This document shows, piece by piece, positions 44,610-54,123 of a stretch of DNA of 64,000 bases. The notes beneath the pieces are model-generated. The model was not told the DNA's origin, searched no databases, and saw only the letters and a list, made by a program, of their open reading frames with translations. The DNA comes from Prosthecobacter sp. Lineage in GTDB: Bacteria > Verrucomicrobiota > Verrucomicrobiia > Verrucomicrobiales > Verrucomicrobiaceae. Each line of letters begins with the position of its first letter. Position 1 is the stretch's first letter. The stretch spans positions 1 to 64,000 of the forward strand of contig JABARQ010000047.1 of NCBI GenBank assembly GCA_019186985.1, in the 5' to 3' direction. Made by a program: the position numbers and the translations under genes.

Positions 44610-45971
44610 TCATTCCAGGGACTTCCGCAGCTCATGCACGGTCCCGACGATGTGCTCCTCCGTGCGGCTGCTCCAGCGCGTCGGGTGCGTGCCCCACTTC
44701 ATGGCGTCGCCCCCTTCATAACCGCCCTCCTTCCAGACCCGCAGGCTGGGAATGTAGCTCGGCACGTCGTTGGTGTAGGCGCTCACCCAGACGGCGGGGT
44801 CCTTGATCTCGGCCTTCAAACGCAGGGCGTAGTCCACCACGACCTCGCCGCCCAGCGTGACCCAGGTGAGCTGGTCACCCAGCCGGATCACCTGCACGGG
44901 ATAGGGATACTCCTTCGGCAGCCCGCCCTCGCGATCCAGCCGGGCCAGCACACGTCCGGCATGGGCCTTGTCCAGAGTGCTGGCCGTGGCCGACTTCTGA
45001 GTCTCAAGCAGCTGCTCGCGCGTGGGCGGAATGTCATAGGCCAGCGGAATTTCACGGAACGCCGCACGAATGCCGCCGGTCAGCGGCAGCATGTGGGTGG
45101 TGAGCGCGGCCTCGACGGCGGTGGCGAGGCTTTTTCCGTGCGTCTCAGCAAGCTCCCGGGTCCTGCGCGGATAGGGGTTCTGGTCGCCGCTGCAGCCGTT
45201 CATGAACATCGCCGTGGCGCCCGGGTGCGCCTTCTCCAGGGCCTGCTGCGCATAACCCGCGTAATCGCCGCTGAGCTTCTGGTGGCCCAGCGTGGTGCAG
45301 TGGCAGGCATAACCAAAAACAACGGCAATCTCCCCACCCTCGGCATCGGCGGCCTTCAGCACGGGCACGCTGTGATCCACGGGACCGTCCGGATTGGGGA
45401 AGTTGCTCCAGCCGCCCTTGCCGTCCGGGGTGCGGCGGTTCATCGCGAAGCCGCAGCGTGCCCTGCCATGATGCAGTTCCGCCGGCACGGACTTCTTCAA
45501 GGCTTCGCCCACCAGCCCGACCAGCGTCTCCTGAAGCCGGTCCGTGTAGGCGGCGGCCTCCTCCTCGCGCTGGGCGGGATCATCCGTGCCGTGCACGCTG
45601 CTGGTGCGCAGCTCAGGCCCGCTGTGGGTATGGCTGGCGTTGATGGCGAGCCGTTCCGGGGCGATGCCGAACCTCTTCTGCACCTGCTCGGCCACGTGCA
45701 GCCTGACGTTCCTCGGCACGCCGATGAGGTCCATGGTGATCAGCGCAAAGCGCCCGCCATCCCCGCCCTCGATCACCAGGGCCTTGGCGAACAGGTCCAG
45801 CTCAACGCCCTCCGAAGGCTTGTTGCGCGAGGCATAGCCCGCCATCCACATGGAGCCTTCGGGCGTGATCTTCGCACTGGCGGCCCCCGCGCGCCAGCGA
45901 GGTGCGGGCTTGTCAGCGGCAAAGGCCGCGGCGAGAAGGACAACAAGGCAGAGGGGCGGCAGCATTTTCAT
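44610..45971 (-). CDS. Neutral/alkaline ceramidase-family hydrolase
   Basis: A 453-aa exported protein (signal MKMLPPLCLVVLLAAAFA). The ceramidase N-terminal domain shows GAASAKITPEGSMWMAGYASR, LDLFAKALVIEGG, INASHTHSGPE with the zinc ligands, VVFGYACHCTTLG and FMNGCSGDQNPYP. Full ceramidases are ~650-750 aa; this protein has only the catalytic domain plus a short tail, as is common in PVC bacteria. Activity on ceramide is not assured. It heads the run ceramidase-sulfatase-sigma-FecR on the minus strand. Confidence 0.85.
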   Translation of the reverse strand: MKMLPPLCLVVLLAAAFAADKPAPRWRAGAASAKITPEGSMWMAGYASRNKPSEGVELDLFAKALVIEGGDGGRFALITMDLIGVPRNVRLHVAEQVQKRFGIAPERLAINASHTHSGPELRTSSVHGTDDPAQREEEAAAYTDRLQETLVGLVGEALKKSVPAELHHGRARCGFAMNRRTPDGKGGWSNFPNPDGPVDHSVPVLKAADAEGGEIAVVFGYACHCTTLGHQKLSGDYAGYAQQALEKAHPGATAMFMNGCSGDQNPYPRRTRELAETHGKSLATAVEAALTTHMLPLTGGIRAAFREIPLAYDIPPTREQLLETQKSATASTLDKAHAGRVLARLDREGGLPKEYPYPVQVIRLGDQLTWVTLGGEVVVDYALRLKAEIKDPAVWVSAYTNDVPSYIPSLRVWKEGGYEGGDAMKWGTHPTRWSSRTEEHIVGTVHELRKSLE

Positions 45972-46016
45972 GGCAGGTCATGAAAAGTCGCCGGGCGCCC
46001 CGTGCATCTTGCAGGT

Positions 46017-47249
46017 TCAGGCCTCTTCCGGAGCCCTTTTCACCCAGAGCCATCTCATGGCGATCACGCCCAGCCAGGGGGCAAGCCCGGCGATGACCAG
46101 CCCCTGGTCATAGGACTTCGTGGTGTCGGCGATCCAGCCGAACAATTGATGCAACGGCGAGGTGACCGCCCAGACCCACATGCTGAGCAGGCCGGTCAGC
46201 CTGCCGACATGGTGGGCCGACAGCTCCTGCACAAAGCTGTAGTAGCAGGGAAACAGCGCCAGCGCACCGGCGCCGATGATCAGCAGCACGCCCAGCAGCC
46301 CCCAGCCCTTGTCCAGCCATGGAATCAGCAGGCTCAGCGAGGTGAGCAGGCAGGCCCCCGCATAGACCCAGCGCCGGGAATCATGGGCGCTGAAGCCCTT
46401 CCTGCGCACCAGCCAGAGCGAGATCACGCCCGCGAGAAAGCAGCCGACGTCCGTGGAGATGTAGTAGGCGGACTGGAAGTCCAGCGCCGCCGCCTCCGTG
46501 TAGCCGCGACCGGTCTGCAGGAACTTCATCATCCACACCCGGTAGATGTGCCAGACGGTCTGGGTTCCTGTGATCAGCAGCGCCAGCGCCCAGAAGCTGC
46601 GGCTCAGCAGGATCTCAAGCAGCGGAACGCGCGGCCCGTCGGAGGCCCGCCTCGGTGCCTGGTCGATGCCGCTGTTCCGCATCATCACAAACCACACCGC
46701 CACCCAGGCCAGCCCGAAGGCGCCCACCACGACAAAGGCCGAGCGCCAGGAGCCCAGTTCCTCGGTCATCAGCAGCTTCATCACCTGCGGCGTGATGATC
46801 GCGCCGATCGACGCGCCGCTCTGCAGCACGCTGTTGCCCATCGTGCGATCCTTTTCGTTCAGCACCGCAAACGTCGTCTTCAGCGCACAGGGCCAGTGGC
46901 CGGCCTCGAAGAAGCCCAGCAGCGTGCGGCAGACGAGAAGCTCCGTGTAGCTGCCCGTCCATCCTGAAATCATCCCCATCACCGACCATCCGGCGAGCAC
47001 GCAGGGATACAGCCAGTAGATCCGGAACCGGTCCGCCAGAAAGCCGAACACCAGCGACCCGGCCGCAAAGGCCCAGCCAAAGGCAAGCTCCAGGCTGCCA
47101 TACTGCTGCTCGGTCAGCCCAAACTCCTTCGTCACCCGCACCGAGGCGTTCGCCAGGGTGACACGGTCCATGTAGTTGATCGTCGTCGCCAGCAGCAGCA
47201 GGCCGGTGATCCACCATTTCCAGGATGAGGTGCGTGCGGATGTGTTCAT
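46017..47249 (-). CDS. MFS transporter (anion:cation symporter / hexuronate-type)
   Basis: A 410-aa protein with about 12 hydrophobic helices. NYMDRVTLANASVRVTKEFGLTEQQYG at the N-terminus and GFLADRFRIYWLYP after helix 2 match the ACS family that imports hexuronates, phthalate and similar organic anions; LVCRTLLGFFEAGHWP is another family mark. It overlaps the preceding membrane-protein gene by four bases (ATGA), forming a three-gene chain with the creatininase-like enzyme, which suggests uptake and processing of one compound. Confidence 0.85.
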   Translation of the reverse strand: MNTSARTSSWKWWITGLLLLATTINYMDRVTLANASVRVTKEFGLTEQQYGSLELAFGWAFAAGSLVFGFLADRFRIYWLYPCVLAGWSVMGMISGWTGSYTELLVCRTLLGFFEAGHWPCALKTTFAVLNEKDRTMGNSVLQSGASIGAIITPQVMKLLMTEELGSWRSAFVVVGAFGLAWVAVWFVMMRNSGIDQAPRRASDGPRVPLLEILLSRSFWALALLITGTQTVWHIYRVWMMKFLQTGRGYTEAAALDFQSAYYISTDVGCFLAGVISLWLVRRKGFSAHDSRRWVYAGACLLTSLSLLIPWLDKGWGLLGVLLIIGAGALALFPCYYSFVQELSAHHVGRLTGLLSMWVWAVTSPLHQLFGWIADTTKSYDQGLVIAGLAPWLGVIAMRWLWVKRAPEEA

Positions 47250-47692
47250 GGAGATTGGGTTAACAGAAATCCTTCGGAGCCATCGCCGGGATCATACGCC
47301 CACTCCCCCTCTCCCGAATGGTAGCGAAGCCCGGCATCCCAGCTGACCTTGATGTAAAGGCTGAAGGCAACGCCGGATTCTGAATGGTAGTAGATGTTAT
47401 GACCCTCAAACTGGATGGCATTGGCGGTCAACACCTGGAAGGAAGGATTCAGCTGGCTCAAATCACGGGGATAAACACCCTTCTTTGAATGGTAGTCTTC
47501 AAGGGCGGACATGACTGGCAGGCAATCACTCCTGATTGAGTCCAGCTTGCGCAGATCAGCAGGGTTGTTCGAATAACGCCCCCCCCCGATGGCAGGCCCT
47601 GCAACCTTCAGCAGAATGACCGCACCGACCGCCAGCAGAAGCATCGTGACGAGCGTGCCTTTGAAGAATGACGAAATCCTCATGCACTTCAT
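47246..47692 (-). CDS. Membrane-anchored protein of unknown function
   Basis: About 148 aa from the ATG at 47692, which overlaps the creatininase stop by four bases (ATGA) and so decides the start. One membrane helix (about 12-32) precedes a soluble domain. CLPVMSALEDYHSKKGVYPRDLSQLNP recalls the pseudopilin-like motif in which a helix is followed by GxYP, but the N-terminus is not a prepilin leader. It sits between the creatininase-family gene and the MFS transporter with overlaps on both sides. Confidence 0.6.
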   Translation of the reverse strand: MKCMRISSFFKGTLVTMLLLAVGAVILLKVAGPAIGGGRYSNNPADLRKLDSIRSDCLPVMSALEDYHSKKGVYPRDLSQLNPSFQVLTANAIQFEGHNIYYHSESGVAFSLYIKVSWDAGLRYHSGEGEWAYDPGDGSEGFLLTQSP

Positions 47693-48447
47693 CCTTCCCA
47701 GCTTGCTCCGTCCCATTCAATCACCCGGCGCAGCATCGACACCGTTCCTGTGGTGAAGGCTTGAAACAAGGCCTCGCCCTTTTCAGCGCTGGCATGGGTG
47801 GGATCACCCACATGACCGGGCTGGCTGCGGTCGGTCATGATCCAGCCGCGCGAGGCGGGCTCAAAGGGGTTGCCAAACGGCACCTCGCCGACGCCGGCAT
47901 GGCCTTTGACCAGCTCGGGATTCAGACGCAGCACCATCGAGGTCTCCCATTCGCAGGCATGCCCCATGACCTGCTGCTGAAGGCCCGGATGTGCCTTTGA
48001 AGCATCCGCCACGAGATTCCAGTAGGTCGCGAAAAGCAGCAGCAGATCGCTCCGCGAACGATGCTTCTGGCGCACCTCAAACACGGCCTGCTTCCCGGGC
48101 ACGTCGTTGCCGCCGTGGCCGTTGAGGATGACAAGCCGCCGGAAGCCGTGGGCGATGAAGTTCTCCAGCAGGCCGCAGAGCAGGTCCAGATAAACTCTTG
48201 GTTCGGCGGAAAGCGTGCCGGGAAAGTCCAGGTGATGATGCGAGTTCCCGAGCCATTGCAGCGGCGCGAACAGCACCTCATCCTTCAGCTCCAGCTCCGC
48301 GCGGCGCGCAATCTCGCCCATCAGCATCGAGTCGGTGAAGACCGGCATGTGCCTGCCGTGCTGCTCCAGGGCGGCGACCGGAAAAACAACGGGCGTGTTC
48401 CGGTCCAGGGCGGCCACATCAGGCCAGGTGAGTTCGGCAAGAAGCAT
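47689..48447 (-). CDS. Creatininase-family amidohydrolase
   Basis: A 252-aa metal-dependent amidohydrolase. Ligands E28, H30 and D39 lie in VAALEQHGRHMPVFTDS; GNSHHHLDFPGT, ILNGHGGND and CEWETSMVL supply the remaining family motifs. Relatives act on creatinine, on formamides in riboflavin/F420 synthesis, or on peptide-modified cofactors; the substrate here is not evident. First gene of an overlapping chain with a small membrane protein and an MFS transporter. A divergent serine hydrolase starts about 130 bases away. Confidence 0.88.
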   Translation of the reverse strand: MLLAELTWPDVAALDRNTPVVFPVAALEQHGRHMPVFTDSMLMGEIARRAELELKDEVLFAPLQWLGNSHHHLDFPGTLSAEPRVYLDLLCGLLENFIAHGFRRLVILNGHGGNDVPGKQAVFEVRQKHRSRSDLLLLFATYWNLVADASKAHPGLQQQVMGHACEWETSMVLRLNPELVKGHAGVGEVPFGNPFEPASRGWIMTDRSQPGHVGDPTHASAEKGEALFQAFTTGTVSMLRRVIEWDGASWEG

Positions 48448-48576
48448 GGGAGGAAAGTCGTGAAATCCTAACGGCCCCTGGCGGGAAATTCACGCAGGTT
48501 TCTGCCAGCCCTCCCTGTTTCATTGTTCATCAGTGCCTGTTGCGTGCAAGGCCTGCGCGGCTCTACTCCGTTCACC

Positions 48577-49809
48577 ATGTTTCATCGGACCATCCTCCTC
48601 ACCTGTCTCGCAACCCTCGGCCTGCAGGCCGCCGACTCCCCCTACTTTCCCCCGCCTGACAGCGAGGGCGGCTGGCGCGAGGCGAAGACTGCCTCCGAGA
48701 TGAAGGCGAAGGCAGGCATGGATCTCGTAAAACTCGATCCCGCCTACGCCGTCACGGAAAAAACCACGGCCAACGGCGGCCTGGTCGTCGTGCGCAAGGG
48801 CTGGCTGGTGTATGAAAAATACTTCGGCAAGGCCAGCCGCAACGCCAACCCCGACATGGCCTCCACCGGCAAGGGCTTCTGCAGCATCGCCTGCGGCATC
48901 ATGCTTGAGGAGTTCAAGGACAAGATCCCCCAGGGCCTCGACACGCCGGTGTTTAACGAAAAGCATCTTCCTCAGGCGCTGCCCCTGGATGATCCGCGCA
49001 AGGCGAAGATCACGCTCGGCCAGCTCCTCTGCATGACCGGCGGCTGCTGGGGCGAGGGCCAGACGCCCAGCGGCATGATCCTGGGCAAGCCCCAGCCCCT
49101 GAAACCGGTCAAAGGCCAGGATGTGCGCGAGATCGACGAGTCCTCGCTGCGCGTGCCGCTCTGGTGCGAGCCCGGAGCGGGCTACTCCTACTCCTCCCCC
49201 TCCCCGCACATCGCCAGCATCGTGCTGCGCAACGTCAGCGGCATGGAGCTCAAGGACTACATTCACGAGCGTCTCGCCAAACCCCAGGGATGGGGTGCCT
49301 GGAATTACTGCCTCTACCGCGGTGACGTGGTCATGAAGCATGCCAATGGCGCGGGCAGCACGGCCCTTCATGCCACCGACGTCATGCGCTTCGGCTACTG
49401 CCTGGCGCAGGGAGGAAAATGGCAGGACCGCCAGCTCGTGCCCGCCGACTACATCCGCAAATGCCAGACCTGGCTGCCTTACAACCCGCACTGCCCCTTC
49501 AGCCTGCAATGGGAGCACAACGCCGACGGCCATGTCGCCGGGGCTCCCAAGGACGCCTTCTGGAAGAGCGGCGCCGGCGGCTTCTGCCTCTACGTCGTGC
49601 CCTCGCTGGACCTGGTGATCTACAAGCTCGGCGGCAAGGACGGCCAGTATGATGAAAAGCTGACCCGCATCCCGCAGCCGCCGCCCACCAGCGACCGCAG
49701 CAGCTGGCAGCCCACGCCCGGCAACGGCTTCAACGAAGGCAGCCTCCAGGGCAACAACGGTCTCTGGCGCGTGCTTGAGATGGTCTGCGCCGCCGTGAGG
49801 ATCGACTGA
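48577..49809 (+). CDS. Beta-lactamase-fold serine hydrolase
   Basis: About 410 aa from the ATG at 48577, with a signal peptide (MFHRTILLTCLATLGLQA). S96-T-G-K99 is the SxxK motif of class C beta-lactamase/esterase-type enzymes; the YSYSS segment around residue 206 is the likely YxN-type site and KSGAGGF near the end resembles the KTG-type strand. SLLC-type rules (LGQLLCMTGGCWG) also fit. It probably cleaves an ester or peptide in the periplasm. Divergent from the creatininase chain. Confidence 0.78.
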   Translation: MFHRTILLTCLATLGLQAADSPYFPPPDSEGGWREAKTASEMKAKAGMDLVKLDPAYAVTEKTTANGGLVVVRKGWLVYEKYFGKASRNANPDMASTGKGFCSIACGIMLEEFKDKIPQGLDTPVFNEKHLPQALPLDDPRKAKITLGQLLCMTGGCWGEGQTPSGMILGKPQPLKPVKGQDVREIDESSLRVPLWCEPGAGYSYSSPSPHIASIVLRNVSGMELKDYIHERLAKPQGWGAWNYCLYRGDVVMKHANGAGSTALHATDVMRFGYCLAQGGKWQDRQLVPADYIRKCQTWLPYNPHCPFSLQWEHNADGHVAGAPKDAFWKSGAGGFCLYVVPSLDLVIYKLGGKDGQYDEKLTRIPQPPPTSDRSSWQPTPGNGFNEGSLQGNNGLWRVLEMVCAAVRID

Positions 49810-49817
49810 GCCACCGC

Positions 49818-50654
49818 TTATTTCCGGAGGACGCCCACACCGCCCTCCAGGTTATACAGCTGGTTAACCTCCGCATCGCTCAGGGCACGGTTGAAGACGG
49901 CAAGGTCGTCCTGCCTGCCCACGAACGAAGCCCCGAGCACCAGCGCCACCGATTCCGGCTTCCAGCCAAAACGAAGGTCCCATCCCTCGATGGAACCTTT
50001 TCGGCTGCCGTTGATGTAAAGCGTTCCCGACGGCTTCCTCTGGCTGTTGTTCACATGGGAAAGCGTGAAGGCCACATGCGTCCAGGCATCGCGTGAAAAC
50101 GGCGCCTTCGACAGCTGGACCATGGGACGCTTCTCAAACGGAATCTCATCCCACTGCAGGTTGCCGGGATTCCAGATCCCCACCAGCGGCCGGATGGCAT
50201 AACGAAAAAACCGCGGCGTCTCGTTCTTGGACCATTCGAGGAAGATGAAGCCCTTCTTGCCGTCATCGCCGACGATCTGCACGGGGTCGCAGTAGCCCGG
50301 CTCCAGGTCCTCGTCCGGAGTGAGCCGAAGCCAGACAGAAACCGTGGCGCTCCAGTCACGGTCATTGTAGCCAAGCACGTCCACGCCGCTGAACTGCGGC
50401 CGCGTCACGCCCTTCTTCGGATAAAACACACAGCCGCCAAACCTGCCTCCGGCATCCAGCTTCACCTCATCATTGGGGAGGCAGGAAACCAGTGCGCCTC
50501 CCTTCTTCACCTGGCAGGCCTTGTCGCCAAGGCTGAAGTCGGCATCCAGCCCGGAGTCGAACGAGGCATGAAAGGTGAGCGCCGATCGCAGGGATTCCTG
50601 GGCGGGCATGGAGGCGGAGGCTGCGAGGCAGAACAGAAGGGCGAAGGTCTTCAT
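49818..50654 (-). CDS. Secreted LamG-domain protein
   Basis: About 278 aa from the ATG at 50654, with a signal peptide ([19 protein letters not shown]). The rest is a single concanavalin A-like LamG jelly roll: [68 protein letters not shown] and [24 protein letters not shown]. Such domains bind glycans. The gene is convergent with the serine hydrolase (8 bases between stops) and divergent from the second sulfatase. An upstream in-frame start (50732) would bury the signal peptide. Confidence 0.8.
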   Translation of the reverse strand: MKTFALLFCLAASASMPAQESLRSALTFHASFDSGLDADFSLGDKACQVKKGGALVSCLPNDEVKLDAGGRFGGCVFYPKKGVTRPQFSGVDVLGYNDRDWSATVSVWLRLTPDEDLEPGYCDPVQIVGDDGKKGFIFLEWSKNETPRFFRYAIRPLVGIWNPGNLQWDEIPFEKRPMVQLSKAPFSRDAWTHVAFTLSHVNNSQRKPSGTLYINGSRKGSIEGWDLRFGWKPESVALVLGASFVGRQDDLAVFNRALSDAEVNQLYNLEGGVGVLRK

Positions 50655-50743
50655 GGCGGCAAACCAACGCTTGCAGTCCGTCGGCTTGTTCCAAAAAAGC
50701 GGCTGCCAGATCAGGGGCAGAGGCACGTTCACTCCTGCCGACC

Positions 50744-52105
50744 ATGCTCTTCAAGACACTTCCCGGCCTCCTGTCCGCCTGCCTTCTCGGCCTCTCCGCC
50801 GTCGTCGCCTCGGACCGGCCTAACATCATCTTCATCCTCTGCGACGACCTCGCCCAGGGCGACCTCGGCTGCTACGGTCAGAAGCTCATCCAGACGCCCA
50901 ACCTCGACCGGATGGCCAGGGAGGGCACGATGTTCCCGCAGTTCTATTCCGGCACCAGCGTCTGCGCCCCGTCGCGCTCGTCACTGATGACGGGCCTGCA
51001 CATGGGCCACTGCCCCATCCGGGCCAACCGCGAGGTGCAGCCGGAGGGCCAGAAACCGCTGCCGGAGGGCACCGTCACCGTGGCCCAGGTGCTCAAAAAG
51101 GCGGGTTATGCCACCGCCTGCACCGGCAAGTGGGGCATGGGCATGTTTGAAACCAGCGGCAGCCCCCTGAAGCTCGGCTTCGATCACTTCTACGGCTACA
51201 ACTGCCAGCGCCACGCTCACAGCTACTTCCCCGCCTACCTCTGGAACAACGACAGGCGCGTCGAGCTCGACGGCAAAACCTATGCGATGGACCTGATCGG
51301 GCGCGACACGCTCGACTGGGTGCGCTCACAGGCATCAGGCCCTTTCTTCCTCTACCACGCCATCACACTGCCTCATGGCAAGTTTGAGATCGACGACCTG
51401 GGCCCCTACAAGGACAAGCCCTGGACGGATCTGCAGAAGACCTATGCCGCCATGGTCACCCGCCTCGACAGTGACGTGGGCAGGCTGCTCGACCTCCTCA
51501 AGGAACTGAAGATCGACGACAACACCCTGGTCCTTTTCGCCGGTGACAACGGCGCCTCCTTTGATCCCAAGTCCGAGGTCGGAAAGCTCTTCGACCAGTC
51601 CATGGGCGGCAGGCTTCGCGGCTACAAGCGCAGCCTCTACGAAGGTGGCCTGCGCCAGGCTGGCATCGCCCGCTGGCCCGGCCAGGTTCCTGCAGGCCGA
51701 GTCTGCGAGCAGCCCTGGGCCTTCTGGGATTTCCTGGCCACGGCCGCCGAACTTGCCGGAACCAAGGTCAGCTCGGCTCATGACGGCCTTTCCATGGTCT
51801 CCCTGCTCAAGGGCGGCGAAGCACCCGCCCGTGAAGCCTTCTACTGGGAGCTTCATGAAGGCGCCTCCCTTCAGGCCGTGCGCTTCGGCAACTGGAAGGC
51901 CGTGCGCAATGGCCCCTCGAAAGCTGTCGAACTTTACGACCTCGGCAAGGATGCCGCCGAATCCATCGACGTCGCGGCTTCCCGTCCCGACCTCGTCGCC
52001 CGCGCCACGGAACTCATGAAGACCCTGCGCACCGACTCCCCGGACTGGCCCCTGGTGGACCCGAAGCCCGGCAAAAAGAAGGGTGCCAGAAAGAAGAAGA
52101 ACTGA
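50744..52105 (+). CDS. Sulfatase (arylsulfatase-like)
   Basis: A 453-aa exported sulfatase (signal [22 protein letters not shown]). C74[15 protein letters not shown] is the formylglycine signature with Ala at the second place; [16 protein letters not shown] gives the metal-binding Asp pair, KWGMG the KWHxG-type site and [12 protein letters not shown] the second metal region. It ends in a Lys-rich tail. Sequence differs clearly from the sulfatase at 43276-44553, so a separate substrate is likely. It is 20 bases upstream of an esterase on the same strand. Confidence 0.92.
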   Translation: MLFKTLPGLLSACLLGLSAVVASDRPNIIFILCDDLAQGDLGCYGQKLIQTPNLDRMAREGTMFPQFYSGTSVCAPSRSSLMTGLHMGHCPIRANREVQPEGQKPLPEGTVTVAQVLKKAGYATACTGKWGMGMFETSGSPLKLGFDHFYGYNCQRHAHSYFPAYLWNNDRRVELDGKTYAMDLIGRDTLDWVRSQASGPFFLYHAITLPHGKFEIDDLGPYKDKPWTDLQKTYAAMVTRLDSDVGRLLDLLKELKIDDNTLVLFAGDNGASFDPKSEVGKLFDQSMGGRLRGYKRSLYEGGLRQAGIARWPGQVPAGRVCEQPWAFWDFLATAAELAGTKVSSAHDGLSMVSLLKGGEAPAREAFYWELHEGASLQAVRFGNWKAVRNGPSKAVELYDLGKDAAESIDVAASRPDLVARATELMKTLRTDSPDWPLVDPKPGKKKGARKKKN

Positions 52106-52125
52106 TTCATTCCATCCTCCCCATC

Positions 52126-53091
52126 ATGACACGCCCGCTTCAAATCCTGCTGACCCTGATCTGCGCCCAGTCTGCTTTTGCACAGACCGCTTCGCCAGAG
52201 GCCCCGGCCAAACGCATTCCCAAATCCCTTCGAACACCGACTGCGGCCAACGTGGCCTACGGCACGCATGAACGCCAGGTGCTCGACTTCTACAAGGCGG
52301 AGTCCGTGAAGCCCACACCGCTGCTGTTCTTCATCCATGGCGGCGGCTGGGTGGCCGGGGACAAGGCGAATCCAGCCGAGCTTTCCGCCTGCCTCGCCGC
52401 CGGCATCTCGGTCGTCTCCATCAACTACCGCTACTCCTGGCAGGCGCAGCTCGCCGGCGTGATGCCGCCGGTGAAATGGCCTCTGGAGGATGCCGCCAGG
52501 GCGCTTCAATTCGTGCGCAGCAAGGCGGCCGAATGGAACATCGACAAGAAGCGCATCGGCGCCAGCGGCGGCTCCGCCGGAGCCTGCTCAAGCCTCTACC
52601 TCGCCTTCCACGACGACATGGCAGACCCAGACAGCGCGGATCCTGTCGCCCGCGAGTCCACCCGCCTCTGGTGCGCCGCCGTCAGCGGGGCCCAGACCTC
52701 GCTCGACCCCGCGCAGCTCAAGGAATGGACACCTAACAGCCGTTACGGCGGCCACGCCTTCGGCTTCATGGACCCGAACGACCTGAAGTCACGTGACACA
52801 CGTTTTGCCGAGTTCCTGGAGAGGCGCGAGTCGGTGCTGAAATGGATCCAGAGCTACTCACCTTATGCGCTCGTCAGCAGCGACGACCCGCCTGTTTACC
52901 TTCATTACAAGGACCAGCCCGCCGTCGGCCAGCCGCAGAAGGATCCCACGCACACCGTCAACTACGGCATCAAGCTCCAGGAGCACTGCCGCAGCCTTGG
53001 TGTCGAATGCGAGGTCTTCTACCCAGGCGCACCGGACGTGAAGCATCAGGGCAACGCCGAGTTCCTGATCGACAAGCTGAAGGCACCCTGA
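52126..53091 (+). CDS. Secreted alpha/beta-hydrolase (esterase/lipase, HSL-like)
   Basis: A 321-aa exported protein (signal ending SAFAQ). HGGGW at 71-75 is the oxyanion-hole motif and S150 in GASGGSAG the nucleophile; VYLHYKDQPAVG and the later DVKHQGN give the acid/His region. ERQVLDFYKA near the N-terminus is typical of carbohydrate-esterase-like PVC proteins. It may remove acyl groups from a polysaccharide. It follows the sulfatase closely, suggesting joint degradation. Confidence 0.85.
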   Translation: MTRPLQILLTLICAQSAFAQTASPEAPAKRIPKSLRTPTAANVAYGTHERQVLDFYKAESVKPTPLLFFIHGGGWVAGDKANPAELSACLAAGISVVSINYRYSWQAQLAGVMPPVKWPLEDAARALQFVRSKAAEWNIDKKRIGASGGSAGACSSLYLAFHDDMADPDSADPVARESTRLWCAAVSGAQTSLDPAQLKEWTPNSRYGGHAFGFMDPNDLKSRDTRFAEFLERRESVLKWIQSYSPYALVSSDDPPVYLHYKDQPAVGQPQKDPTHTVNYGIKLQEHCRSLGVECEVFYPGAPDVKHQGNAEFLIDKLKAP

Positions 53092-53170
53092 ACGCAGCGC
53101 CGCAAAACCTGAAAACATGCCCGGTGATTGCTGAATGAAGGCCGGCGCTGGATGGCGTTTCAATAGGCCC

Positions 53171-54076
53171 ATGAACCGCCGCCAGCTTCTTCAATCCCTG
53201 ACCGCACTCGCCGCAGCACCAGCCTGCGCCGCAGAATCTCCATGGAAGCTTAACTACATGCTGGCCTCCAGCATGTATGGCAGCCTGCCCCTGTCGGAAA
53301 TTCTGCCCGAGGTGCGGAAGACCGGCGCCACCGCCATCGAGCTCTGGCCGAAAAAACACGGCACCCAGCGCGAGGAGCTCGACATCCTCGGCGCCGAAAA
53401 ATTCGGCGCCATGCTCAAGGAAAGCGGCATCGGCTTCGGCGGCACGACGCGCTACGACCTGGGCCCATTCAAGCTCACGGAGGAAATCCGGCTGGTGAAG
53501 CAGCTAGGCGGCACGTTCATCATCACCGGCGGTTCAGGCGAGTGGAAGAACATCACCCCGGAGCAGCTCAAGGCCAACGTGAAGGGCTTTGTGGAAAAGA
53601 TGAAGCCATTCGCCGCGCTCGCCGCTGAAAACGGCGTGGAGATCGGCATCGAAAACCACGTCAACAACCTCATCGACACGCCCGACTCCCTGCGCTGGCT
53701 GGCGGACGAAATCCGCGACATCGCAGGCATCGGCATCGCCCTGGCACCCTACCATCTGCCTCAGGATCCCGGCCTGCTGGCCGGCCTCATCCGGCACATC
53801 GACCGCAAGATGACACTTTTCTATGCCTGGGAGCACGGCATGGGCTGCACCAAGCCGATGCCCAAGGACGAGGAACTCCAGCAGATGCCGGGCCGTGGAA
53901 AACTCGACTGGAAGCCGCTGCTCGCCGCCCTCAAGGCCGTGAACTTCACCGGCCCCACCGAGGTCTTCATGCACCCCACGCCGCGCGGCGTGCCCATCAT
54001 GCCGACCCTGGCCGAATCCACCGCCGAGATCATCCGCGGCAGGGATCATCTCGACGCGCTTGTCGCCAGCTTCTGA
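53171..54076 (+). CDS. Sugar phosphate isomerase/epimerase-like TIM-barrel protein
   Basis: About 301 aa from the ATG at 53171. An RR-containing hydrophobic signal (MNRRQLLQSLTALAAAPACA) suggests Tat or Sec export. The body is an AP-endonuclease-2/xylose-isomerase-like barrel: TGATAIELWPKKHG, GGTFIITGGSGEW, AAENGVEIGIENHVNN, ALAPYHLPQD, HIDRKMTLFYAWEHGM and GPTEVFMHPTPRG. Exported members of this family are common in Verrucomicrobia beside sugar oxidoreductases. Exact substrate unknown. Confidence 0.82.
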   Translation: MNRRQLLQSLTALAAAPACAAESPWKLNYMLASSMYGSLPLSEILPEVRKTGATAIELWPKKHGTQREELDILGAEKFGAMLKESGIGFGGTTRYDLGPFKLTEEIRLVKQLGGTFIITGGSGEWKNITPEQLKANVKGFVEKMKPFAALAAENGVEIGIENHVNNLIDTPDSLRWLADEIRDIAGIGIALAPYHLPQDPGLLAGLIRHIDRKMTLFYAWEHGMGCTKPMPKDEELQQMPGRGKLDWKPLLAALKAVNFTGPTEVFMHPTPRGVPIMPTLAESTAEIIRGRDHLDALVASF

Positions 54077-54123
54077 TTTTGCTTTCCTGACAGACAACCC
54101 CAACTCCACCACCCCGCTCCACC

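Noticed and set aside
44634..45983. Plus-strand ORF of 449 codons over the ceramidase gene
   Set aside because: Antisense shadow; the minus strand carries clear ceramidase motifs and a signal peptide.
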